Source of the DNA: an uncultured Actinomyces sp.
GTDB lineage: Bacteria; Actinomycetota; Actinomycetes; Actinomycetales; Actinomycetaceae
DNA length: 14,730 nucleotides
Direction: 5' to 3'
Assembly (NCBI GenBank): GCA_915063485.1
Contig: CAJZDJ010000048.1
Location: forward strand, 1-14,730
Of the stretch, positions 7,140 through 13,937 are shown one piece after another (position 1 is the first letter of the stretch; the number at the start of each line of letters is the position of its first letter). The translations under genes and the position numbers were made by a program. A model generated the notes under the pieces. It was given only the letters and a program-made list of their open reading frames with translations, had not been told where the DNA came from and searched no databases.

Positions 7140-9794
7140 GTGGACCATGCCCCTGCTTTGAATCGCGTACTTGATGCTTTAATACCGGCGAGTGACCCGG
7201 ACTATGTTCCCACCAGTGATGAGCTTTATGATGCCTTCACGCAGTGGGCTGAGAGTACCGGCCGCCCGCTGTATCCCCATCAAGAGGAGTCTTTGCTGTC
7301 CATTGTGGAGGGCGAGCATGTAGTTGCCGCCACGCCCACGGGCTCAGGCAAGTCAATGATTGCTTTGGCGGCGCACTTTACTTCTTTGGCACGCGGAGAG
7401 CGTTCTTACTACACAGCGCCGCTTAAGGCTTTGGTTAGTGAGAAGTTTTTTGAGCTGATCCGCCTATTTGGCGCCCAGAATGTGGGAATGGTCACGGGTG
7501 ATTCTTCGATTAACCCTGACGCTCCCATTATTTGCTGCACCGCCGAGATTTTAGCTAACCAGTCGCTGCGTCAGGGGCGGGCACTGGATGTGGATACGGT
7601 GGTGATGGATGAGTTCCATTACTACGCCGATCCGCAGCGTGGCTGGGCTTGGCAGGTGCCGCTACTGGAGCTACCCCAGGCGCAGATGGTGCTGCTAAGC
7701 GCCACTTTGGGTGATGTTTCGTGGCTGGTTAAGGATTTGCGTGAGCGCACCGGGCGCTCTGTGGCCGTGGTTGACGACGCCGTACGCCCAGTCCCCCTCG
7801 ATTTTGAGTATTCCGTGGAGGCAATTGGGCCTTTGCTGGAGCGCCTGATTGGGCAAAATAAGGCCCCGGTTTATGTGGTGCATTTTTCTCAGCGTGAGGC
7901 GATTGAGCGGGCTAGTGCGCTGCTGAGCACTAAGTTAATTGACCGCGCCCAGCGTGATGAGATCAGCCAGGCCATTGCCGGCGAACGCTTTGGGGTGGGT
8001 TTTGGGGCCACGCTTTCTAAACTGTTACGCGCCGGTATTGGGGTGCACCATGCGGGTATGTTGCCGCGTTACCGGCGCCTGGTGGAGCGTTTAGCGCAGC
8101 AGGGTTTACTGCCGGTTATTTGCGGCACAGACACGCTGGGGGTGGGTATTAATGTGCCTATCCGCTGCGTGGTGTTTACGTCTTTGGTTAAGTTCGACGG
8201 CGCCAAGGAGCGGCATTTAACGGCCCGCGAGTTCCACCAGATTGCTGGGCGGGCCGGGCGCGCGGGCTTTGACACGCACGGCTATGTGGTGGTGCAGGCC
8301 CCCGAGCATGTGATTGAAAACGCGGCGGCGCTAGCTAAGGCCGGCGATGATGAGCGCAAGAAACGCAAAATTACCCGCAAGAAGGCCCCCGAAGGCCGCG
8401 TGAACTGGACTGATAAGACTTTTGAGCGCCTGGTCGCGGCCCCGCCGGAGACTTTAACTAGCCAGTTCCGTGTCACTACCACCATGGTTTTGAACCTGAT
8501 GGAGCGGCCTAACCCGGTGGCGGCCATGTGGAATTTGCTACAGGCGGTGCATGAAGGTGAGGCGGCCACCCACCAGCATTTAAAGCGGGCGCTAGAGATT
8601 TACCGTTCGCTGCGCACAGCCGGGGTGCTGGAGCATGTTTCTTCCGCCCAGGCCGCAGCTGATGGTTTGCCGCGTCTGCGCCTGGCGGTTGATTTGCCTG
8701 ACGATTTTGCCCTCAACGCGCCTTTGGCGCCTTTTGCCCTGGCCACAATGGATTTGTTGGGCTTGGACAGCCCTGAGCACACCCTGGATGTGGTCTCGGT
8801 GGTGGAGTCCACTTTGGATGATCCACGCCCGCTGCTTTACGCCCAGCAGCGCGCCGCTAGGGGTGAGGCGGTGGCCGCTATGAAGGCTGAGGGCCTAGAT
8901 TATGACGAGCGTATGGAGGCTTTGGAGGCTATTACTTGGCCCCAACCTTTAGCTGAGCTGCTGGCCGGCGCCTATGGGGTTTACGCTCAGGCCAACCCGT
9001 GGGTTAGGGAGTATGAGCTGGCCCCTAAGTCGGTGGTGCGTGAAATGGTTGAGAAGGCCATGACTTTCTCTGACCTGATTTCGGTGTACCAGTTGGCCCG
9101 TAGTGAGGGTGTGCTGCTGCGTTATTTAACTGACGCCTACCGGGCTTTGCGCCAGGTGGTGCCCGAGGAGCACCGCACCGATGAGGTGGTGGAGCTAATT
9201 GACTGGCTGGGCGAGTTGGTGCGCAGCGTAGACTCGTCCCTACTTGATGAGTGGGAGGCCCTAGGTCAGCTGCAGGCGGGCTCTAATGTGGAGTTGGTAC
9301 GCAATGACCCTGCCCCAGCGGAGCGCGCTTTTGGTGCCGACGCCGACGGTCACGTGCCCCTTAGCCGCAATAAGCACCGCTTGCGTACCTTGGTGCGTCA
9401 GGGCATGTGGGCTTATGTGGAGGCGATTGCCGCTGAGGATGTGGATCGCCTGGTGAGCCTGGCTAACTCTAAAGCTTGGGATAGTGAGCGTTTTAATAAT
9501 CTGCTCGATGACTACTATGACGCCTACGAGTGGCTGGCTATCGACTCTGAGGCTCACTCTAAGCAGTATGCGTTAATTGATGAAGATCCCGACGACGCCG
9601 CTTTGGCTTTGGCTGGGGTGGGCGAAAAGCTACGTGAGGCCCTTGTTGGTAGCGGTCGAGCCTGGCTGGCCACGCAGATCCTAAACGACCCTGACGATAA
9701 CCATGACTGGCGCCTGGTTTTCCTGGTGGATGTGGCCCAGTGTGATCGTGAAGATAAAGCAGTTTTGCATCTTTTGAAAGTTGGCGAAGCCTGA
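7140..9794 (+). CDS. DEAD/DEAH-box superfamily 2 helicase with DUF3516-type C-terminus
   Basis: A large SF2 ATPase, 884 residues from GTG 7140, probably acting on RNA. Numbering from that start, the Walker A is ATPTGSGKS (64-72) with TAPLKALVSEKFF (motif Ia) after it. Walker B is DEFH (157-160) and motif III is SAT (187-189). HHAGMLP is at 303-309 and motif VI QIAGRAGRAG at 367-376. The remaining ~490 residues match the actinobacterial DUF3516 helicase family I recall; this domain has no settled function. Upstream in-frame starts, including ATG 7068, would overlap the divergent symporter gene and add residues unlike the family. GTG 7140 begins just before the conserved region and has no ribosome binding site. 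The TGA stop (9792-9794) overlaps the ybaK ATG by one base, so the two are translationally coupled. The exact substrate is unknown. Confidence 0.9.
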   Translation: MDHAPALNRVLDALIPASDPDYVPTSDELYDAFTQWAESTGRPLYPHQEESLLSIVEGEHVVAATPTGSGKSMIALAAHFTSLARGERSYYTAPLKALVSEKFFELIRLFGAQNVGMVTGDSSINPDAPIICCTAEILANQSLRQGRALDVDTVVMDEFHYYADPQRGWAWQVPLLELPQAQMVLLSATLGDVSWLVKDLRERTGRSVAVVDDAVRPVPLDFEYSVEAIGPLLERLIGQNKAPVYVVHFSQREAIERASALLSTKLIDRAQRDEISQAIAGERFGVGFGATLSKLLRAGIGVHHAGMLPRYRRLVERLAQQGLLPVICGTDTLGVGINVPIRCVVFTSLVKFDGAKERHLTAREFHQIAGRAGRAGFDTHGYVVVQAPEHVIENAAALAKAGDDERKKRKITRKKAPEGRVNWTDKTFERLVAAPPETLTSQFRVTTTMVLNLMERPNPVAAMWNLLQAVHEGEAATHQHLKRALEIYRSLRTAGVLEHVSSAQAAADGLPRLRLAVDLPDDFALNAPLAPFALATMDLLGLDSPEHTLDVVSVVESTLDDPRPLLYAQQRAARGEAVAAMKAEGLDYDERMEALEAITWPQPLAELLAGAYGVYAQANPWVREYELAPKSVVREMVEKAMTFSDLISVYQLARSEGVLLRYLTDAYRALRQVVPEEHRTDEVVELIDWLGELVRSVDSSLLDEWEALGQLQAGSNVELVRNDPAPAERAFGADADGHVPLSRNKHRLRTLVRQGMWAYVEAIAAEDVDRLVSLANSKAWDSERFNNLLDDYYDAYEWLAIDSEAHSKQYALIDEDPDDAALALAGVGEKLREALVGSGRAWLATQILNDPDDNHDWRLVFLVDVAQCDREDKAVLHLLKVGEA

Positions 9795-10288
9795 TGGCTA
9801 AAAAATCTAAGCACTCTGAGACCGGTACCGGCGCGATTTTAGCTTTACAAAAAGCCGGTATCACCCCGGTGATTCACACCTATGAGCATGATGAACGCGC
9901 CCAGGCTTGGGGCCTGGAAGCAGCCCAGGCGCTGGGGCTAGACCCGGCGCGAGTGTTTAAAACTTTGCTGGTTTCACACGAAAAAGCCCTGGCGGTGGTG
10001 GTTATCCCGGTGGCCAGCCGCTTGGATTTGAAGGCTATCGCCAAACAGTTGGGGTGGAAGAAAGCGCAGCTGGCTGATCCGGACCTGGCCCAGCGCACCA
10101 CCGGCTATGTGGTGGGCGGCATTTCGCCGCTGGGCCAGAAAAAGGCTCTACCTACGCTGATAGACACCAGCGCCGCCACGCATGAGACAGTGTTTGTCTC
10201 CGGCGGGCGGCGCGGACTGGATTTGGAGTTAGACCCCCAGGTTTTAGCGCAGCTAACAAAAGCTAGTTTCGCTGAGGTAGCTAAGTAG
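9794..10288 (+). CDS. ybaK: YbaK/EbsC-type Cys-tRNA(Pro) deacylase
   Basis: A 164-residue single-domain trans-editing enzyme. The family hydrolyses cysteine mischarged onto tRNA-Pro by prolyl-tRNA synthetase. The catalytic-site lysine is K56 in RVFKTLLV (53-60). GYVVGGISPLG (104-114) and KKALPTLIDTS (116-126) are hallmark segments of the bacterial YbaK branch, and VSGGRRGLDLELDP follows near the C-terminus. Length is typical. The ATG shares its A with the helicase stop codon and has only a poor ribosome binding site, so translation probably depends on ribosomes finishing the helicase. That pairing of RNA helicase and tRNA proofreading may be operonic convenience only. The gene ends in a repeated segment, TAGCTAAGTAGC, and a large hairpin lies 47 bases downstream. 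Confidence 0.93.
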   Translation: MAKKSKHSETGTGAILALQKAGITPVIHTYEHDERAQAWGLEAAQALGLDPARVFKTLLVSHEKALAVVVIPVASRLDLKAIAKQLGWKKAQLADPDLAQRTTGYVVGGISPLGQKKALPTLIDTSAATHETVFVSGGRRGLDLELDPQVLAQLTKASFAEVAK

Positions 10289-10308
10289 CGCTGCAATAGC
10301 TAAGTAGC
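10278..10308 (+). repeat. Direct repeat TAGCTAAGTAGC at the ybaK stop codon
   Basis: The 12-mer occurs at 10278-10289 and 10297-10308, a 19-base period. The first copy spans the last two ybaK codons and its TAG stop. It looks like a small local duplication. Confidence 0.8.
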
Positions 10309-10334
10309 ACCGGCACTATTTGAGCTTGAGCCGA

Positions 10335-10373
10335 CCAGGTGGCGCTCGCGGCATTGCTGCGAGCGCCACCTGG
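10335..10373. terminator. Hairpin between convergent ybaK and yccF, likely bidirectional terminator
   Basis: Perfect 15-bp inverted repeat: CCAGGTGGCGCTCGC (10335-10349), a 9-nt loop, and its complement (10359-10373). No strong U tract follows on either strand (plus side: CTGCTTTG). Its place midway between two convergent genes and its very stable GC stem suggest transcription termination or 3'-end protection for both. Confidence 0.7.
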
Positions 10374-10409
10374 CTGCTTTGTGGCCCCTAACTGCCGCGT
10401 GGCGGCTAG

Positions 10410-10802
10410 TCAGTTGCGGTAGTAAACCTGGTCAGAGGAGACAATCTGCTTGCCGAAGGGGAAGCAGGTCACCGGGATCATCTTGATGTTGGCAATTGCC
10501 AGCGGGATACCGATGATGGTGATGGCCTGGGCCAGGGCAGTGGTGACGTGGCCAATAGCCAGCCACACTCCAGCTACCAGGAACCAAATGACATTGGAGA
10601 TGCCGCTCATAGCGCCAGCTCCAGGCGCCGGCACTACTTCGCGGCCAAAGGGCCACAGTACATAGTTGGCGATCCTGAAGCAGGCCACGCCGGCCGGCAG
10701 GGTTACCACCAAGATGCAGGCGATAATGCCGAAGAAAATGTAGCCCAGGGCCAGCCAAATGCCACCAAAAATGAACCAAATGATGTTTAGTAACGTTTTC
10801 AC
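10410..10802 (-). CDS. yccF: YccF family inner membrane protein
   Basis: A 130-residue small membrane protein made of two similar YccF units. Unit 1 begins LLNIIWFIFGGIWLALGY and unit 2 begins SNVIWFLVAGVWLAIGH. Each unit is followed by a second hydrophobic stretch and a polar turn with a PFG motif (WPFGREV, FPFGKQI), giving roughly four membrane segments. The biochemical role of the family is not established. GTG 10802 is preferred because it starts at MKTLLNIIW, where homologues begin, and a TAAAAT box ends 7 nt before it. An in-frame GTG at 10820 would add six residues (MPKIEA) and has its own TAAAAT box 9 nt upstream. Neither start has a good ribosome binding site. Tandem 16-base repeats lie just upstream (10856-10887). 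Confidence 0.9.
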   Translation of the reverse strand: MKTLLNIIWFIFGGIWLALGYIFFGIIACILVVTLPAGVACFRIANYVLWPFGREVVPAPGAGAMSGISNVIWFLVAGVWLAIGHVTTALAQAITIIGIPLAIANIKMIPVTCFPFGKQIVSSDQVYYRN

Positions 10803-10809
10803 GGCCTCA

Positions 10810-10835
10810 ATTTTAGGCACGTCAGGGGCATTTTA
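10810..10835 (-). promoter_or_regulatory. Two tandem TAAAAT boxes upstream of yccF
   Basis: The minus strand carries TAAAAT at 10810-10815 (7 nt before GTG 10802) and again at 10830-10835 (9 nt before GTG 10820). Each is placed to start a leaderless or almost leaderless transcript at a different in-frame GTG. Confidence 0.5.
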
Positions 10836-10855
10836 GGAGCCCTTAAAGTCCCTGA

Positions 10856-10887
10856 TTTATCCCTGATCTGGTTTATCCCTGATCTGG
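10856..10887. repeat. Perfect tandem repeat of TTTATCCCTGATCTGG upstream of yccF
   Basis: Two adjacent exact 16-base copies, 10856-10871 and 10872-10887. A partial copy (TCCCTGA) lies just to the left and CCCTGG just to the right. On the minus strand they lie immediately upstream of where the yccF -35 region would be. They may be regulator-binding sites or a replication-slippage product. Confidence 0.85.
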
Positions 10888-10959
10888 CCCTGGCCTAAGT
10901 TGAGAGGCAGCTAGGCACGTCGCGGCGTCGGCGCACCACGCAGGCATGTCAGCTGGCGT

Positions 10960-11880
10960 TTACCAGAAGACGCGCTGAGCGATAGCGTCGGCGAAGTTTT
11001 CTAGGGCTCCCTCAGCGGCATTTAGGTACAGCGGGGCGTCCACCAAAGACACTTCCATCAGGTAGAAGCCACCGGCGCCGTCGCTAACTACGTCTACGCG
11101 GTTAAAGAGCACCTGAATGTCACGCCCAGCGCGCTCCTTAATCTGGGCGTGTAGGGCGCGGCGTACTCGCTCACCCCACAGCCATTCCATTTCGCTGGGT
11201 TCGCGGGCCTCAACGATTTCCTCGTGGACTTCATCTACCGCCTTAAAGCGCGGGTGCAGCATGGGCTTTTTCTGTACCGCGTGGGAGAGCACACCGTTGA
11301 AGTACACCAGGGACAGCTCACCGGTTTGGTCTACGGACTCTAGGTAGCGCTGCATCATTACGGTGCGGCCCCGCGCCAGGTGGTGCATGGTGTCGTTAAT
11401 AGCTGCCGAACGTGAGGTGGCGCTGGTGGCCGTGTAGCGGCCGGTGCCGCGACCACCTGAGGAGATGGCCGGCTTGATTACGAAGTCTCCGTGGGCGGGG
11501 AAACGGGTGTGTACCTGGTGCTTAGACAGGTTTGCTGAGGGCTCTAGCCAGGTGGTGGGGATAATTGGCACGCCTCGGGCGGCCAGGTCTTTGAGGTAGT
11601 GCTTGTCTCCAAACCAGTTAACTATCTCGGCGTGGTTTAGGGGGCGCTCAAGGCTGCGAGCCCAGCGTAGGAAGTTGGCGTAGTTACGCTTACGGGCATA
11701 GTCACGCACCGAGCGCATCACCACTACCCCAGCTTTAGACCAGTCAACGCTAGGGTCGTTCCATACAGCAATGCGCGGCTCGATACCGCGCTCATAAAGG
11801 GCTTGGGGTAGGCCGCGGTCATCTTCGTCAAGGTTAGGGAAGTCGGCGCAAGTCGCCAAAGTTACGATCGGCTTAGACAC
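10960..11880 (-). CDS. ATP-grasp domain protein, DcsG/RimK-like, function unknown
   Basis: A 306-residue protein of the ATP-grasp ligase superfamily, which joins a carboxylate to an amine or similar nucleophile through an acyl-phosphate. Order of elements: N-terminal Rossmann-like pre-grasp segment (VTLATCADFPNLDEDDR, 6-22; VVVMRSVRDY, 52-61), GDKHYL (91-96, K93), VIKP (134-137, K136), glycine-rich loop SSGGRGTG (140-147), MQRYLE (176-181). The metal and ATP site is FNRVDVV (259-265) and LMEVSLVDAPLYL (274-286, E276). The layout resembles actinobacterial relatives of DcsG, the cycloserine-forming ligase, but no biosynthetic neighbours are present, so the substrate is unknown. GTG 11880 lies 6 nt after a TACGGT box with no ribosome binding site. 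An inverted repeat overlaps the promoter region. yccF lies downstream on the same strand after 157 bases. Confidence 0.85.
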   Translation of the reverse strand: MSKPIVTLATCADFPNLDEDDRGLPQALYERGIEPRIAVWNDPSVDWSKAGVVVMRSVRDYARKRNYANFLRWARSLERPLNHAEIVNWFGDKHYLKDLAARGVPIIPTTWLEPSANLSKHQVHTRFPAHGDFVIKPAISSGGRGTGRYTATSATSRSAAINDTMHHLARGRTVMMQRYLESVDQTGELSLVYFNGVLSHAVQKKPMLHPRFKAVDEVHEEIVEAREPSEMEWLWGERVRRALHAQIKERAGRDIQVLFNRVDVVSDGAGGFYLMEVSLVDAPLYLNAAEGALENFADAIAQRVFW

Positions 11881-11886
11881 GCCCTA

Positions 11887-11892
11887 ACCGTA
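11887..11892 (-). promoter_or_regulatory. Putative -10 box of the ATP-grasp gene, leaderless
   Basis: The minus strand reads TACGGT, ending 6 nt before GTG 11880. No Shine-Dalgarno sequence is present and the -35 region is weak. Confidence 0.5.
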
Positions 11893-11898
11893 CCTCAC

Positions 11899-11922
11899 GC
11901 ATAAGCCACTAAGTACTTATGC
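11899..11922. promoter_or_regulatory. Inverted repeat GCATAAG-N10-CTTATGC, candidate operator
   Basis: Seven-base arms at 11899-11905 and 11916-11922 with a 10-base centre that contains most of the palindrome AAGTACTT. It overlaps the spacer and -35 region implied by the ATP-grasp -10 box, a position where a dimeric repressor would block transcription. The regulator is unknown. Confidence 0.45.
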
Positions 11923-11987
11923 ACGCACCAATAAGCACCACACAAACGTGAGTTAGCTTACAAACTGCGATTTTGGGCTTTCTCGAC

Positions 11988-12017
11988 TGGACAAGCCCCC
12001 CGGCGAGCACATAAAGT
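11988..12017 (+). promoter_or_regulatory. Putative promoter of tRNA-Lys
   Basis: TGGACA (11988-11993), an 18-nt spacer and TAAAGT (12012-12017). Transcription would start around 12024, giving a leader of about 29 nt before the mature tRNA. Confidence 0.55.
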
Positions 12018-12052
12018 TTCTCTCCGTTGCGAAGTTAAACGCGCAGCAAGAT

Positions 12053-12128
<76 letters not shown>

Positions 12129-12158
12129 CCGGTTCATATACCATTACGGTAATGCTGA

Positions 12159-12184
12159 TCACTCACCGCGCGAGTGACAGTTTT
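12159..12184 (+). terminator. Weak candidate terminator after tRNA-Lys
   Basis: TCACTC (12159-12164), a 7-nt loop, GAGTGA (12172-12177), then CAG and TTTT. The stem is only 6 bp and the T run short, so this is tentative. Confidence 0.4.
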
Positions 12185-12324
12185 AAACCAAACAGTTAAC
12201 TCTTGTTAGCTGCTGCATTCCCACAAGGTTTAGCCGGTGTGGAATATATTCAACCCTCATGGCGGTTACATACCCGTACCCGTCAGACTGTTGGATGCTG
12301 AAGAAGAAAAGGAGTGAAGACAAT
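12185..12324 (+). promoter_or_regulatory. Upstream region of the small ORF/bcp pair with candidate -10 TATATT
   Basis: This gap contains GAATATATTC (12242-12251), a 10-base palindrome that includes TATATT (12245-12250), the best -10 candidate. It lies 8 nt before an ATG at 12259 that is in frame with the small ORF, and 74 nt before the ATG at 12325 that has a ribosome binding site. No clear -35 box is seen. The AGTTAACT palindrome near 12195 is probably incidental. Confidence 0.4.
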
Positions 12325-12462
12325 ATGCGTAACTTAGAACTCGAACTACAGGCGGCCCAGAGCGAGCTGGAGTCCCTGACCGAGTCAGCCTCCCCCTCCC
12401 GTCTAGAACGCGCCCTAGATCGTCTCGCTGCCGCTCGTGCAGCACTCGAACTAGTCGCCTGA
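12325..12462 (+). CDS. Small hypothetical protein upstream of bcp
   Basis: A 45-residue protein from ATG 12325, starting MRNLELELQAAQSELESL. It is rich in Leu, Ala, Glu and Arg, with heptad-like leucine spacing in two stretches (about 3-17 and 24-43) separated by SASPS, so it probably folds as a helical hairpin or coiled coil. There is no signal peptide or membrane segment. AGGAG lies 10 nt before this ATG, so I chose it. A start at ATG 12259 would give 67 residues with an N-terminus MAVTYPYPSDCWMLKKK. bcp follows after 24 bases and is probably co-transcribed. Some actinobacteria have a small helical DUF3618 protein near bcp; a distant relation is a guess. I do not recognise the family. Confidence 0.65.
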   Translation: MRNLELELQAAQSELESLTESASPSRLERALDRLAAARAALELVA

Positions 12463-12486
12463 AAAAATCTAGACAGGAAGAAATAA

Positions 12487-12963
12487 ATGACCACTCTTGA
12501 AGTTGGCGCCCTAGCCCCGGCTTTCAATCTCCCTAACGCAGACGGAGAGCTGGTGTCGCTAAGCCAGCTGCTAGACAAGGCCCCCAAGGGGGTTGTGGTC
12601 TATTTCTACCCCAAGGCAGCCACTCCTGGCTGCACTAAAGAGGCCTGCGATTTTCGCGATTCCTCAGCTGCCTGGGCTGAGGCCGGCTACAGCGTAGTTG
12701 GTATCAGCCCAGACAAGGTTGAGGCCCTAAAACGTTTTGCCACCAAGCAGGAACTACCTTTCCCGCTGCTTTCAGACGCAGATCACCAGGTAATGGAAGC
12801 TTGGGGCGTGTGGGGCGAGAAAAAGAACTACGGCCGCGTCAGCGTGGGCGTACGTCGCTCTACCTTTGTTATCAACCCTGACGCCACCGTAGCCCTGGCT
12901 AAATACAACGTTAAAGCCACGGGTCACGTGGAGCGTCTGCGCAAAGAACTGGGAGTGAGCTAG
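12487..12963 (+). CDS. bcp: Thiol peroxidase, BCP/PrxQ family peroxiredoxin
   Basis: A 158-residue cytoplasmic peroxiredoxin that reduces hydrogen and organic peroxides, usually with thioredoxin as electron donor. The active site is ATPGCTKEACDF: C49 is the peroxidatic cysteine in TPGC and C54, five residues on, is the resolving cysteine typical of two-cysteine BCPs. Other family segments are YFYPKAATPG (39-48), GISPDKVEALKRFA and FPLLSDADHQVMEAWGVWGEK. The RSTFVINPDA strand lies near residue 124. Length is standard. The start has AGGA 8 nt upstream. The small ORF ends 24 bases before it, and a tRNA-Leu gene follows. No terminator with a U tract is seen after the stop codon. Confidence 0.96.
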   Translation: MTTLEVGALAPAFNLPNADGELVSLSQLLDKAPKGVVVYFYPKAATPGCTKEACDFRDSSAAWAEAGYSVVGISPDKVEALKRFATKQELPFPLLSDADHQVMEAWGVWGEKKNYGRVSVGVRRSTFVINPDATVALAKYNVKATGHVERLRKELGVS

Positions 12964-12979
12964 ACCCCATTAAAATAAT

Positions 12980-13009
12980 TTGTGCCTGAGGCCGGAAATG
13001 TTTTAAGCT
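12980..13009 (+). promoter_or_regulatory. Putative promoter of tRNA-Leu
   Basis: TTGTGC (12980-12985), an 18-nt spacer and TAAGCT (13004-13009), ending 10 nt before the mature tRNA 5' end. Confidence 0.5.
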
Positions 13010-13019
13010 AGTCCGGCAC

Positions 13020-13100
13020 GCGCGAGTGGCGGAATTGGTAGACGCGCTAGATTTAGGTTCTAGTGCCCTAGGCGTGGGGGTTCGAGTCCCCCCTCGCGCA
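13020..13100 (+). tRNA. tRNA-Leu (anticodon UAG)
   Basis: Class II tRNA of 81 nt. Acceptor GCGCGAG (13020-13026) pairs with CTCGCGC (13093-13099), discriminator A at 13100. Anticodon arm CTAGA-TTTAGGT-TCTAG gives TAG, reading CUA-type leucine codons. The variable arm GCC-CTA-GGC is short, and the T arm is GGGGG-TTCGAGT-CCCCC. The next bases are CCG, so CCA is not encoded and must be added, unlike tRNA-Lys in this window. Confidence 0.95.
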
Positions 13101-13106
13101 CCGCTG

Positions 13107-13139
13107 AACCGAGTCAGTTTTTAACTGGCTCGGTTTTTT
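13107..13139 (+). terminator. Intrinsic terminator of tRNA-Leu
   Basis: AACCGAGTCAGTT (13107-13119), loop TTT, AACTGGCTCGGTT (13123-13135), giving a 13-bp stem with one G-U pair, running into a T tract to 13139. It separates the tRNA from the rph promoter. Confidence 0.88.
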
Positions 13140-13147
13140 GTCTACGG

Positions 13148-13153
13148 TAGGCT
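13148..13153 (+). promoter_or_regulatory. Putative -10 box of rph, leaderless
   Basis: TAGGCT ends exactly 6 nt before the rph ATG at 13160, just after the tRNA-Leu terminator. There is no ribosome binding site. The gap of about 20 bases after the terminator leaves no room for a normal leader. Confidence 0.6.
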
Positions 13154-13159
13154 TAGTTT

Positions 13160-13936
13160 ATGAGCGATTTTGTACGCAAAGATGGACGCGCCACCAACCA
13201 GCTGCGCGAGGTTACGATCACCCGCAACTGGCTAGAGCACGGCGAAGGTAATGTGCTGGTTAGCTTTGGCCGCACCCGAGTACTGTGTGTGGCTTCTTTT
13301 ACTGCGGGCGTGCCACGCTGGAAGAAGGATTCTGGTGAGGGCTGGGTTACCGCCGAATACGCCATGCTGCCTCGGGCTGGCTCGGAGCGCTCTGCCCGCG
13401 AGTCTGTGCGCGGCAAGGTGGGCGGGCGCACCCACGAGATTTCTCGACTAATTGGTCGCTCGCTACGCGGCATCATTGATATTAGTGCGCTGGGTGAAAA
13501 CACTATCGCCCTGGACTGTGACGTGCTGCAGGCTGATGGGGGTACCCGCACCGCCGCAATTACCGGCGCCTATGTGGCTTTGGCTGACGCGGTAGCTTGG
13601 GGAACTGAGCGCGGTTTGATTAAAGCCAAGGCTAAGCGCCCGGTGCTGGCAGACTCCCTATCGGCTATTTCGGTGGGTGTTATTGATGGCGTGCCCTGCC
13701 TGGACCTGCCCTATGAGGAGGATGTGCGCGCCGACACCGACATGAACGTGGTTATGACCGGCTCGGGTAAGTTCATTGAAATTCAGGGCACCGCTGAGCA
13801 CGCCCCCTTTGACCGCGCTGAGCTAGATAGCCTGCTGGAGCTAGCGGCCCAGGGTAACGCCACTTTGGCACGTTTGCAGCAGGCCGCCCTGGCTGCCGAC
13901 GACGGCGTGGCTCGCCTTAGCGATTTGGGTCTGTGA
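13160..13936 (+). CDS. rph: Ribonuclease PH (tRNA nucleotidyltransferase)
   Basis: A 258-residue phosphorolytic 3'-5' exoribonuclease that trims tRNA precursor 3' ends using inorganic phosphate; the family forms a hexamer. Visible segments: RKDGR (6-10), the RNA-contacting [15 protein letters not shown] (89-103), the phosphate-binding loop GGTRTAAI (127-134), and [18 protein letters not shown] (181-198) with D182 and D188 as the catalytic carboxylates. [17 protein letters not shown] follows at 201-217. Length is slightly over the usual ~240. ATG 13160 is leaderless-type. Its stop codon is separated from the rdgB ATG by a single base, so the two genes are an operon, as often seen for rph and rdgB in actinobacteria. 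Confidence 0.97.
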   Translation: MSDFVRKDGRATNQLREVTITRNWLEHGEGNVLVSFGRTRVLCVASFTAGVPRWKKDSGEGWVTAEYAMLPRAGSERSARESVRGKVGGRTHEISRLIGRSLRGIIDISALGENTIALDCDVLQADGGTRTAAITGAYVALADAVAWGTERGLIKAKAKRPVLADSLSAISVGVIDGVPCLDLPYEEDVRADTDMNVVMTGSGKFIEIQGTAEHAPFDRAELDSLLELAAQGNATLARLQQAALAADDGVARLSDLGL

Positions 13937-13937
13937 C

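Noticed and set aside
10432..10779. 115-residue minus-strand frame inside yccF
   Set aside because: Out-of-frame shadow with His- and Pro-rich low-complexity sequence. The YccF frame has recognisable paired membrane units.
12183..12587. Minus-strand 134-residue frame opposite the small ORF and bcp start
   Set aside because: Serine/arginine-rich shadow of the opposite strand with no ribosome binding site. The plus-strand genes have clear family motifs or a good start site.
12985..13018. GCCGGA/TCCGGC hairpin as the bcp terminator
   Set aside because: Six-base arms with a 15-base loop and no U tract; it overlaps the likely tRNA-Leu promoter.
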